A stretch of DNA of 58,554 nt, taken from the NCBI GenBank assembly GCA_020054325.1, contig JAGVLG010000098.1, forward strand, positions 1-58,554, written 5' to 3'. This stretch comes from Gammaproteobacteria bacterium. GTDB lineage: Bacteria; Pseudomonadota; Gammaproteobacteria; UBA6186; Azoamicaceae. Shown here piece by piece: positions 7,478 to 15,111 of the stretch. Position 1 is the first letter of the stretch, and every line of letters begins with the position of its first letter. The notes under the pieces are model-generated. The model searched no databases. It was not told the origin of the DNA and worked only from the letters and a program-made list of their open reading frames with translations. A program made the translations under genes and the position numbers.

Positions 7478-9793
7478 ATGCTAAGTAGTATAGAAAGTAA
7501 ATGGTTCATTAATTTTAAGCCGCGATCAAATGCGAAGTTAAGATTATTCTGTTTTTCTTATGCGGGCGGTAACCCTAACATGTTCCGTGCTTGGGAAAAG
7601 TTTTTACCAGAGTATGTTGAAGTCGTAGCGCTAGTATTACCTGGTAGGTATTCTAGAATTAAAGAACCAAATTTTACTACTTGGCCTGAGTTGCTAGATG
7701 CTCTAGAGAATGCAATAACCCCATATTTAACGGAAAGTTTTGCATTCTTTGGGCACAGCTTTGGTGCTAGAATAATTTATGAATTTACTAAATTATTGCA
7801 AAACAAAAATAAAACTCTACCGAGATGTTTATTTATTGCTGGTTGTAGAGCGCCGCATATCGCTGGTCCCACTCCATTTATGTATAATTTACCAGAAGAA
7901 GAATTTTTTGCGCGTGTAAGTAATATGAATGGCACGCCGTTGGAAATTTTGAACAATCGCAGCATAATCAAGTTGTTAGAGCCAGCGTTGCGCGCTGACA
8001 TGGAATTATCTGAACCTTGGAGTGGTGCGCCAAATCCTAAATTACACGTACCAATTGTCGCTATTAGTGGTATTGATGATCATATTGATTATCCTAACAG
8101 CATGTGTGTTTGGAGTTCGTACACGATAGCAGAGTTCGCATTTTATAAATTAAAAGGCGATCACTTCTTTATCCACCATAATGAAGCGGAATTATTGAGT
8201 ATTCTAGATACGCACTGTGCCATGTCTTTGGCCGATAATAAGGATTTAGAAAAAAAATTGCTTTGTTGGAATAATACCCATACAGCATACCCAACCAAGC
8301 ATACGATCCAACAGGCATTTGTTGAGAAGGCTACTAAAACTCCGCATAACATTGCTTTGATTTATAATGATCAATACTTAACTTACGCCGAACTAAATAC
8401 TAGATCGAATCAGTTGGCACATTTTTTGCTTAGCCTAGGTTTGCAGCCAAATGAGTTAGTAGCGGTATGTTTAGATCGTTCAATCAATATGGTTATCGCT
8501 TTATTAGCAATTTTAAAGGCTGGTGGTGCGTATTTGCCAATTGATCCAGAATACCCAGCAGAACGTATCGATTACATGTTTCAAGATTCAAAAGCTCAAA
8601 TTTTATTAACCCAAGAAAAATACAGGCAGCAATTACCAAACATCACTAATGTTCTTTGGGCTGAAGAATTAGAATTATCTAGCAAGCAATACCCTGTGCA
8701 TGCGCCGATAGTTGCAATGAGCTCTGAAAATCTAGCATATGTGAATTATACTTCTGGATCTACTGGTAACCCCAAAGGTGTAGCGATAAAACATAAAGGA
8801 GTAATGCGGTTACTTTTTGGGATAGATTATGTACACATAGATGCTAATTCGGTGTTTTTACAGTTGGCGTCTAATAGTTTTGATGCAACCACCTTTGAAT
8901 TATGGGGTGCATTATTGCACGGCGCTAAATGCGTTTTATTCCCTGAAAAATTTATAACATTACATAAGTTGCGACAAGTTATCGCAGAAAATCAGGTAAA
9001 TATTTTATTTATTACAACTGCTTTATTTAATTTGATTATTGATAATACACCTGAGTTGTTGTTGCCAATAAAGCAATTGCTCACTGGTGGCGAAGCACAC
9101 TCTGTAACACATATGCGTCGTGCTATGCAATTGCTGCCGCACATAAAAATTACTAGTGTTTATGGGCCAACTGAAAGTACTACTTTTGCTACATATTTCC
9201 CCTTAGAACAATTGAGTGCTAATGCTACAAATGTTCCGATTGGTAAACCTATCAGTAATACTAGAACTTATATTCTTGATGCAAATAAAAATTTAGTGCC
9301 GATTGGGAATGTGGGTGAATTATACATAGGTGGAGATGGCCTTGCGCACGGTTATCTAAACAAGCCGGAATTGACTGCTGAGAAATTTATTAGCAATCTT
9401 GTGTTTTTGCCAGCACATGAAAGACTATATAAAACCGGAGATCTAGCACGTTACTTACCAAATGGCGATATAGAATTTTTAGGACGGGTTGACAATCAGG
9501 TTAAATTAAATGGTTTTAGAATAGAATTAGAAGAGATTGAACATCATTTGCTGTCGCATCCTAAAATTAATCAAGCGGTAGTAATGTTAAAAACAATTAA
9601 CTCGGAAAACAAATTGGCTGCTTATGTTGTGCCAAAACAAGACAACATAACAATACAAGAGTTAAAGCAATTTCTTGCTAAAAACCTGCCGAATTATATG
9701 ATCCCAAGTTTTGTATATTGTATTAAAGAATTACCTTTAACTATCAATGGCAAAGTCGATCGTAAATCTTTATCTGGTATGGTGGCAGCATGA
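7478..9793 (+). CDS. Thioesterase (type II) - adenylation domain fusion, 771 aa
   Basis: Residues about 20-240 are a type II thioesterase: GHSFG with nucleophile Ser94, and GDHFF near 228 carrying the catalytic His. Residues about 270-765 are an NRPS adenylation domain with A3 YTSGSTGNPKG (424-434), A5 VYGPTES, A7 YKTGD, A8 GRVDNQVKLNGFRIE and A10 Lys759. Specificity-pocket residues by alignment to GrsA are D469, A470, F473, F511, L535, G537, V561, T569, F570 and K759, a hydrophobic pocket suited to Ile, Val or Leu. There is no condensation or thiolation domain, so it loads the separate carrier. In cytotrienin-type systems (CytC1, CytC4) these functions are separate proteins. The stop overlaps the next gene's start. 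Confidence 0.93.
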   Translation: MLSSIESKWFINFKPRSNAKLRLFCFSYAGGNPNMFRAWEKFLPEYVEVVALVLPGRYSRIKEPNFTTWPELLDALENAITPYLTESFAFFGHSFGARIIYEFTKLLQNKNKTLPRCLFIAGCRAPHIAGPTPFMYNLPEEEFFARVSNMNGTPLEILNNRSIIKLLEPALRADMELSEPWSGAPNPKLHVPIVAISGIDDHIDYPNSMCVWSSYTIAEFAFYKLKGDHFFIHHNEAELLSILDTHCAMSLADNKDLEKKLLCWNNTHTAYPTKHTIQQAFVEKATKTPHNIALIYNDQYLTYAELNTRSNQLAHFLLSLGLQPNELVAVCLDRSINMVIALLAILKAGGAYLPIDPEYPAERIDYMFQDSKAQILLTQEKYRQQLPNITNVLWAEELELSSKQYPVHAPIVAMSSENLAYVNYTSGSTGNPKGVAIKHKGVMRLLFGIDYVHIDANSVFLQLASNSFDATTFELWGALLHGAKCVLFPEKFITLHKLRQVIAENQVNILFITTALFNLIIDNTPELLLPIKQLLTGGEAHSVTHMRRAMQLLPHIKITSVYGPTESTTFATYFPLEQLSANATNVPIGKPISNTRTYILDANKNLVPIGNVGELYIGGDGLAHGYLNKPELTAEKFISNLVFLPAHERLYKTGDLARYLPNGDIEFLGRVDNQVKLNGFRIELEEIEHHLLSHPKINQAVVMLKTINSENKLAAYVVPKQDNITIQELKQFLAKNLPNYMIPSFVYCIKELPLTINGKVDRKSLSGMVAA

Positions 9794-11001
9794 AATCTAT
9801 CTATTTTACTAATGAACACCGAAGCTTCCGTAACGAAGTTCGTAGTTTTATGCAACAACATGTATTGCCAAATGCTGAAACCTGGGAACTACAACGGCAG
9901 ATTCCAAAAGAGATCTTTAAGCTTATGGGACAAGTAGGTTTGCTTGGTTTGCATTATCCTTCGAATCATGGTGGGCAAGCTAAGGATATTTTCTATTCCA
10001 TAATTTTATTAGAAGAACTTGGGCGTACCGGGTTTACAGGATTTCGGGTAGCTATAGCGCTGCATACATATATGGCAATTCCATACATTTTGCATGTTGG
10101 TAGTGACTTTTTAAAACAAAAGTATTTGGCGCCTGCAATAACAGGACAAAAGATTAGTTGTTTGGCAATAACCGAGCCACAAGCTGGTTCAGATTTAAAT
10201 AATATTAAAACTACAGCTGTATTACAAAATGAACATTACGTTATTAACGGCCATAAAAAATACGTGGCTAACGGTCAAATTGCAGATTTTATAATTGCTG
10301 CAGCAAAAACTGGAACTTCAGATAAAAACATTTCATTATTCATAATTGATACAAATACTCCTGGCGTAAATATTAACAAACTTGACACTTTTAATTGGCA
10401 TAGTTCAGATACTTGTGAGATAACCTTTAACAATGTTTGCGTCCCTAAAGAAAATTTGCTTGGCATGCCTAACATGGGTTTTATTTATATTATGCAAGGT
10501 ATGCAACTAGAGCGAATTGCGGCTGGTGTTTTGGCAATTGGCGGTATTGATTCGTGTCTTGATCACACCTGGGAATATATTACTAAGCGCAAAGTGTTTG
10601 ATCAAACTTTAAGCAAATATCAAACCATTCGTCATAGCCTAGCTAATTTTGTAACAAAAACCGAGGCAATTCGTCAGTTTGCGTATCATACTGCTTGGCT
10701 ATATGCAAATCATGATTTGCCGATTGCAGAAGCCTCAATGTTAAAATTACAAGCTACTGAATTAGCTCGCAAAGTTGCAACAGAGTGTATTCAATTTCAT
10801 GGGGCAAGTGGTAGCTTAGAAGCAGCGCCAATTGCACGCATATTTCGTGATGCGCAAGCAGCAACAGTTGCTGGTGGTGCTAGTGAAATCATGCGAGACA
10901 TTATTACCCAACTTGCTTTTGATGAATCCGGTTGGAGAAGATATCCAGCCACTAGCAACAACGTTATTACTAACCAAGGAGAATTTATATGCCAAACGTA
11001 A
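9790..11001 (+). CDS. Acyl-CoA-dehydrogenase-like flavoprotein, candidate cyclopropane-forming enzyme (KtzA-like), 403 aa
   Basis: Full-length acyl-CoA dehydrogenase fold with the FAD-region signature ITEPQAGSD (127-135) and the C-terminal RDAQAATVAGGASEI block. The usual medium-chain catalytic Glu position in that block is Gly (about 362), while Glu241 in QLERIAAG sits where isovaleryl-CoA and long-chain dehydrogenases carry their base. In kutzneride biosynthesis KtzA, a member of this family, closes gamma-chloro-isoleucyl thioester to allocoronamyl thioester. The gene order here (halogenase, carrier, adenylation, flavoprotein) is the same set. Simple desaturation is the alternative. The start overlaps the previous stop (ATGA), so translation is coupled. 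Confidence 0.88.
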   Translation: MKSIYFTNEHRSFRNEVRSFMQQHVLPNAETWELQRQIPKEIFKLMGQVGLLGLHYPSNHGGQAKDIFYSIILLEELGRTGFTGFRVAIALHTYMAIPYILHVGSDFLKQKYLAPAITGQKISCLAITEPQAGSDLNNIKTTAVLQNEHYVINGHKKYVANGQIADFIIAAAKTGTSDKNISLFIIDTNTPGVNINKLDTFNWHSSDTCEITFNNVCVPKENLLGMPNMGFIYIMQGMQLERIAAGVLAIGGIDSCLDHTWEYITKRKVFDQTLSKYQTIRHSLANFVTKTEAIRQFAYHTAWLYANHDLPIAEASMLKLQATELARKVATECIQFHGASGSLEAAPIARIFRDAQAATVAGGASEIMRDIITQLAFDESGWRRYPATSNNVITNQGEFICQT

Positions 11002-11912
11002 CAAATTATGGCGCCGTAACCTTAAGAAGAGATCCATTTTTAGTTGATTTATGCAGCGGTGCAGCAGCAGGTGCCTGTGCGGGAGCAATTATTGCCCCTG
11101 TTGAATATTTAAAAGTACTACGCCAAAGCGTTCTAACAACAAACTGGCAAAACGTGTTGCGTAGTCCTACGACTTATGTAAACATGGCAAAGTCAATCGC
11201 GCCTTTTTCCGCTATATTTGGAAGCGTATGTGCCCTAGAATTTTCAATTAATAAACGCATTGGAGATCAATATGGCCACGCTGCAGGGTTGACGGCTTCG
11301 TCTGCTACTGGTACTTTCTTCTTGACGGCATCAGATCATTTGATGTTTTATCGACAAAAAGGTATTTCAGCTTCAGATGCTGTGAAGCATCTATTTAGAA
11401 TTCGTGCTACAGCGTTGTGGACTGGAACTACTCCTATGATGGCCAGAGAAGCGGTATTTGTAACAAGTGTCATGCATCTTGGTCCTTGGGTTGGTTCAAG
11501 ATTACAAAAGGAAAATGAACCAAAATCCTTATTTTGGAGTTCTGTTGGTCGAGTTATTTCGGGCGTTGGAACAACTTTGGTTTCGCAACCATTTGATGTA
11601 TTAGCTCGTGATTTACAAATAAAGTTACATGCTGATCCTAAATCGCGCCCAAGTGTTATACAATCAATACAAGATATGCGAGCAGAGTATCGCGCTATGA
11701 GAAATCTTAATAGTGATAATCCTGGAAGCATAAGTTTCACCCGACATCCGTTGTTTAGAGGGGCATTGCCTCGGATGGGGCTTGCTGTTGCAGGTGGCAC
11801 AATAGCCGGTGGCTTTTATGATATGTTTGTTAGAATGTTAGATCCTGAGCGCGATCAACAAAGAAACAATGCACTTGAAACACCCAAGGTACAAGCTAAA
11901 CTGAGACCATAG
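10989..11912 (+). CDS. Mitochondrial carrier family (SLC25-like) protein, 307 aa
   Basis: The length equals eukaryotic carriers and three tandem repeats are visible. Repeat 1 has SGAAAGACAGAIIAPVEYLK (motif PxExxK at 37-42), repeat 2 a degenerate TASDHLMFYRQ (113-123), and repeat 3 SQPFDVLAR (PxDxxxR at 201-207). Second-helix signatures are also present: LWTGTTPMMARE near 143 and LFRGALPRM near 255. This family is normally found only in mitochondria and related organelles; Legionella LncP is a known secreted bacterial example inserted into host mitochondria. The ATG at 10989 lies inside the end of the flavoprotein gene after AAGGAG, so the carrier belongs to the halogenase operon. The C-terminus ends QAKLRP. 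The transported solute is unknown. Confidence 0.88.
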   Translation: MPNVTNYGAVTLRRDPFLVDLCSGAAAGACAGAIIAPVEYLKVLRQSVLTTNWQNVLRSPTTYVNMAKSIAPFSAIFGSVCALEFSINKRIGDQYGHAAGLTASSATGTFFLTASDHLMFYRQKGISASDAVKHLFRIRATALWTGTTPMMAREAVFVTSVMHLGPWVGSRLQKENEPKSLFWSSVGRVISGVGTTLVSQPFDVLARDLQIKLHADPKSRPSVIQSIQDMRAEYRAMRNLNSDNPGSISFTRHPLFRGALPRMGLAVAGGTIAGGFYDMFVRMLDPERDQQRNNALETPKVQAKLRP

Positions 11913-11938
11913 TTGATTGTGTAGTAAGGAATGGTAGT

Positions 11939-12652
11939 TTGAAAACAGAACTTGAGGAAAAGGCGCCGCCACGTCGTATTGATGCGGCTAAGCAAAAGCT
12001 GAGTACAGAAAGGGGAAAACGTGTAAAACTAGCAAGAATGTTGGTGGAACTAACACGCAAAGACATCGATGAGCGTTATAGTATTAGCCAACATACCATT
12101 CATGCATGGGAAAAGGGTACTAATTGTTTAACCGAAAAAAATGCAGAAAGGTTAGTTGAAGTTTTCTCCCGCGAGGGGTTGGCAATTACCAAAGATTGGC
12201 TGTTATATGGTACTGACTTACAGCTTTCGACGAGTGTAGAGCCAAAAGGAAAAAATAAAGAACTCCAAGATGCTCTTAATATAACCGGCGACTTTAAAAT
12301 TTTGAATGAAGTTAATTTTTTTCTTGAAAATAACAACAATTCAATTAGCGCCATGATTACAGATGAAGCATTGCTACCAATATTTTGTGTTGGAGACTAT
12401 GTTGGTGGCATAAACGTTGACAGCGCATATGTACCAAATTTAGTAGGTGAATTTTGCATTATAACTGACAGTGAAGGAAGAATATTGATTAAAAAAGTAT
12501 TTAGTCATCATAAGAATAATTCGTTTTTGATTGGTAATATCAATCCATTATTCAATGCTGGCGAACCTGCGCATTTTGTTTGTGATATTCATTCAGCAGC
12601 CAAAATAACACGACACTGGAGATTAGGAAGAGCGGTTGTGAGTCAAATTTAG
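11939..12652 (+). CDS. Cro/CI-type HTH regulator with S24-like C-terminal domain, 237 aa
   Basis: Residues about 20-90 form a Cro/C1 helix-turn-helix (SISQHTIHAWEKG is the recognition region). Residues about 135-230 resemble the LexA/CI S24 fold. The nucleophile Ser normally just before the PxxxxGDYV segment is absent (sequence TDEALLP), although a Lys pair (IKKV) is present, so RecA-stimulated self-cleavage is unlikely. The start is taken as TTG 11939, eight bases after AAGGA; an ATG at 11931 is out of frame and stops at once. It lies 26 bp after the carrier gene and is the obvious candidate to bind the repeated palindrome at 4857 and 6161. Confidence 0.82.
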   Translation: MKTELEEKAPPRRIDAAKQKLSTERGKRVKLARMLVELTRKDIDERYSISQHTIHAWEKGTNCLTEKNAERLVEVFSREGLAITKDWLLYGTDLQLSTSVEPKGKNKELQDALNITGDFKILNEVNFFLENNNNSISAMITDEALLPIFCVGDYVGGINVDSAYVPNLVGEFCIITDSEGRILIKKVFSHHKNNSFLIGNINPLFNAGEPAHFVCDIHSAAKITRHWRLGRAVVSQI

Positions 12653-12705
12653 TCATTAGACTAGTTGCGGTATGGAACTTAGTTGACCAAGGACGAATAT
12701 ATAGC

Positions 12706-12724
12706 GTAAACTTTTTAAGTTTAC
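12706..12724 (+). promoter_or_regulatory. Perfect 8-bp-arm palindrome upstream of the MBL-YbaK gene
   Basis: GTAAACTTTTTAAGTTTAC has perfect 8-bp arms around TTT. It lies 42 bases before the ATG at 12766 and overlaps a possible -10 (TAAACT, 12707-12712) located 18 bases after TTGACC (12683-12688). It differs from the ATACCAA palindrome, so a separate regulator is likely. Confidence 0.45.
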
Positions 12725-12765
12725 TTTACAAAAACTTATAAGCATAGAAGTAAGAGGTAAAAATT

Positions 12766-14295
12766 ATGCCAAAAGATCTAGAGTTAATAAAAATTAGCGG
12801 CGGTAGTCATTATATATCTGGTGGCATGTCCTTTGGGGTATATGTTAAAGATGGCAAGGCAATTTTATTCGATACTGGCATCGATAAAAGTGCTGCTAAA
12901 GCGATTGAAGCGGTATTAAAAGCAAATGGTATAGTTCCAGTTGCTATTATAAACAGCCACCACCACGTAGATCATATCGGTGGTAATCCACATTTTCAAA
13001 GCACATATCCAGGAATACAAATTATAGCTACTAAATTTGAAAGTGCTTTTATTGAAAATAAGGGCTTAGAAACTGCCTGCTTTTGTGGTCATTCTGAACC
13101 ACATTCTGGTTTAGCTGGCAATAGACATATTGAGGGACCAGAATCAGTAGTTACAAATAAGCTTAGTGAATATAAAGATCAAGATATAGAGCTTTTAGGT
13201 GAGAATTTTAAAATTGTAACATTACCAGGCCATACAGATGGTATGATTGGCGTAATCACTCCAGATAATATCCTCTATTGTGGGGATGCAATTTTTAATG
13301 GCGACACATACGCTAAGCACCCATTACCACTATACACTTCGGTAGGTAAGGCTCTTAAAACCTTTGATAAGTTAGCACAATTAAAGCTTGCGGGATGTGT
13401 GTTTTATCATAGTGGTTATGCAGAGAAAATTAGTGATATTTGTGAAATGCATAAACAGCGTATGCTACAAACTGCAGATGTGGTATGTAATTTTATCGAT
13501 GAAAATCCTGGTATTACTCTAGATCGCTTAACACAATTAGTTATGCAGCATTTCAAACTGGAAGATAATCACGTTAAGCTAGCATTAACACGTACTAGTG
13601 TTGGGGCATTTGTAACCTATCTAGAGCAAGAAAAGCGATTAGAGTTAACGGTAAAAGATGGTTTGAGCTGTATTACAGGAATGAAACTGAAACTAGCTGC
13701 CGCGCAAGAAGCAAAAGCGCGAGCAGAAGCGGCTGAATTAAGTGCCAACGCAAAACGAGTGCAGGATGCCCTGCTAAAAAAGGGGGTAGCTTTATCAGTT
13801 AGAGAAATGCCCTCTAGTACCAAAACAGCAGAGGAAGCCGCTGCAACATTAGAATGCAGTATTGCGCAAATTGTTAAATCATTAGTATTTAAAACTAGCT
13901 CTGGCCAACCAGTTTTAGTTTTAACAAGTGGTGCAAATCAGGTTGATTTAAGTTTAATTAAAGCTCAGCTTTCTGGGCAGAGCGTAGATAGAGCTGATGC
14001 CAAATTTGTAAAAGAAGTCACAGGATTTACAATTGGTGGGATCCCGCCTGTAGGGCATACCAAACCAATTCCTTGTATTTTTATTGATGATGCTCTAATG
14101 CAACAACAGTTGTTGTGGGCTGCTGCTGGCATGCCAAATGCGGTATTTAGCTTGAGACCAGAGCAATTAAAAGAAATAACAAATGGTAAGGTTATAAAAG
14201 TTGCTGCGGTTGCTGGTGCTCCAATATTGACAGCGTTTAGCGGTGCTGATAAAGCTGATCCTCAGGCCGGCGCTAGTGCTAAACCAAGACCATAA
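12766..14295 (+). CDS. Metallo-beta-lactamase-fold hydrolase fused to a YbaK-type tRNA-editing domain, 509 aa
   Basis: Residues 1-about 215 are a metallo-beta-lactamase fold with metal ligands H65-x-H67-x-D69-H70, a His in LPGHTDG and an Asp in YCGDAIF. A winged-helix-like helical stretch follows (about 235-300), then an Ala/Glu-rich linker helix (about 305-325) and a complete YbaK domain (about 325-490) with IVKSLVF and GGIPPVGH. The C-terminus is a disordered Ala/Asp/Gly tail ending KPRP. Each half is a known family; I do not recognise this fusion as a standard architecture. Possible roles include hydrolysing a thioester or ester plus a mischarged tRNA. It has its own promoter region downstream of the halogenase operon. 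Confidence 0.87.
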   Translation: MPKDLELIKISGGSHYISGGMSFGVYVKDGKAILFDTGIDKSAAKAIEAVLKANGIVPVAIINSHHHVDHIGGNPHFQSTYPGIQIIATKFESAFIENKGLETACFCGHSEPHSGLAGNRHIEGPESVVTNKLSEYKDQDIELLGENFKIVTLPGHTDGMIGVITPDNILYCGDAIFNGDTYAKHPLPLYTSVGKALKTFDKLAQLKLAGCVFYHSGYAEKISDICEMHKQRMLQTADVVCNFIDENPGITLDRLTQLVMQHFKLEDNHVKLALTRTSVGAFVTYLEQEKRLELTVKDGLSCITGMKLKLAAAQEAKARAEAAELSANAKRVQDALLKKGVALSVREMPSSTKTAEEAAATLECSIAQIVKSLVFKTSSGQPVLVLTSGANQVDLSLIKAQLSGQSVDRADAKFVKEVTGFTIGGIPPVGHTKPIPCIFIDDALMQQQLLWAAAGMPNAVFSLRPEQLKEITNGKVIKVAAVAGAPILTAFSGADKADPQAGASAKPRP

Positions 14296-14306
14296 ATGCA
14301 GTGTTT

Positions 14307-14326
14307 GGCCGATAGGGATGTCGGCC
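14307..14326. terminator. Hairpin between convergent genes
   Basis: GGCCGA (14307-14312) and TCGGCC (14321-14326) enclose an 8-base loop, with partial outer pairing CAG/CTG. It lies just after the MBL-YbaK stop and before the end of the leftward gene at 14348. The downstream sequence is AT-rich, without a clean T-run. Confidence 0.5.
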
Positions 14327-14347
14327 TCTGTATTCAAATTAAAAATC

Positions 14348-15046
14348 TTATTCTACTTGTTCGGTAACGTCGTTTAATACTTGGTTCTTGATAGAAATTA
14401 ATGTGTCAATTTCTTCGTTTAAGAATTTCAAAAAATAACTACTTTTTTCTTTCGTGCCCATGGTTACAGCAGCTCTGTAACGCCCCTTTTCGAAAATAAC
14501 TGTCAAATTAGAATTAATATTTACATAATCATTTCTAAATTTAAAAAATTCGCGGGTTGATTTATCTAGCGATAACAAGTCCCAATTCAAAACCTGTAAT
14601 GTTGAGGATAAAAGATATTTTTTTGTTGGGTTTGTGGTATATGGCAACCCACAAATTGCAGCAACTTGATCAACTAGATCATGATCAGTTATCTCATTAG
14701 TATCAGCAGGCATTAGATACGTCAATATTTTTTTAGTAGATTGACTTATCCTAAATTCACAAATTTTGCCATGTTGCATCCAATATCCGGCTTTAAAGCC
14801 ATTTTTATCGAGTAAGATTATATTATTTGGGTTGATAAGTTTTTCAACCTCATCTTCGGATTTTGCTCTTAAAACGCCAATGAAGCCATTTATGTAGTAA
14901 CGTTTCGTGCTAAATTTTTGCCATTCTGAGGGGCTATTGGAGTAACAATAAGTATGACGGCCGTCCTCAAATATATCAATTACTAAATTATTTATTTTCT
15001 TTTTTGATAGTTTTTCAAAAGATATTTCTGGCAATATTATATTCAT
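14348..15046 (-). CDS. Hypothetical cytoplasmic protein, 232 aa
   Basis: No family recognised. The protein is mixed alpha/beta, rich in aromatic and charged residues, with no signal peptide or membrane segment. The ATG at 15046 is preceded by a GAGAGAA ribosome-site-like stretch. It lies alone between two YbaK genes on the accessory side of the window and reads leftward, ending 52 bp from the MBL-YbaK stop. Codon use is AT-rich like its neighbours. A real gene is likely because of its length and clean start. Confidence 0.65.
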   Translation of the reverse strand: MNIILPEISFEKLSKKKINNLVIDIFEDGRHTYCYSNSPSEWQKFSTKRYYINGFIGVLRAKSEDEVEKLINPNNIILLDKNGFKAGYWMQHGKICEFRISQSTKKILTYLMPADTNEITDHDLVDQVAAICGLPYTTNPTKKYLLSSTLQVLNWDLLSLDKSTREFFKFRNDYVNINSNLTVIFEKGRYRAAVTMGTKEKSSYFLKFLNEEIDTLISIKNQVLNDVTEQVE

Positions 15047-15111
15047 ATATTCTCTCGTTGATAGTACAAGAATTCTATAAAAAAACTATGATAAAGTCAA
15101 TCGAATTAGCA

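Noticed and set aside
11348-11800. 150-residue minus-strand frame inside the carrier gene
   Set aside because: The opposite strand carries all the mitochondrial-carrier motifs; this frame has none and no start signals.
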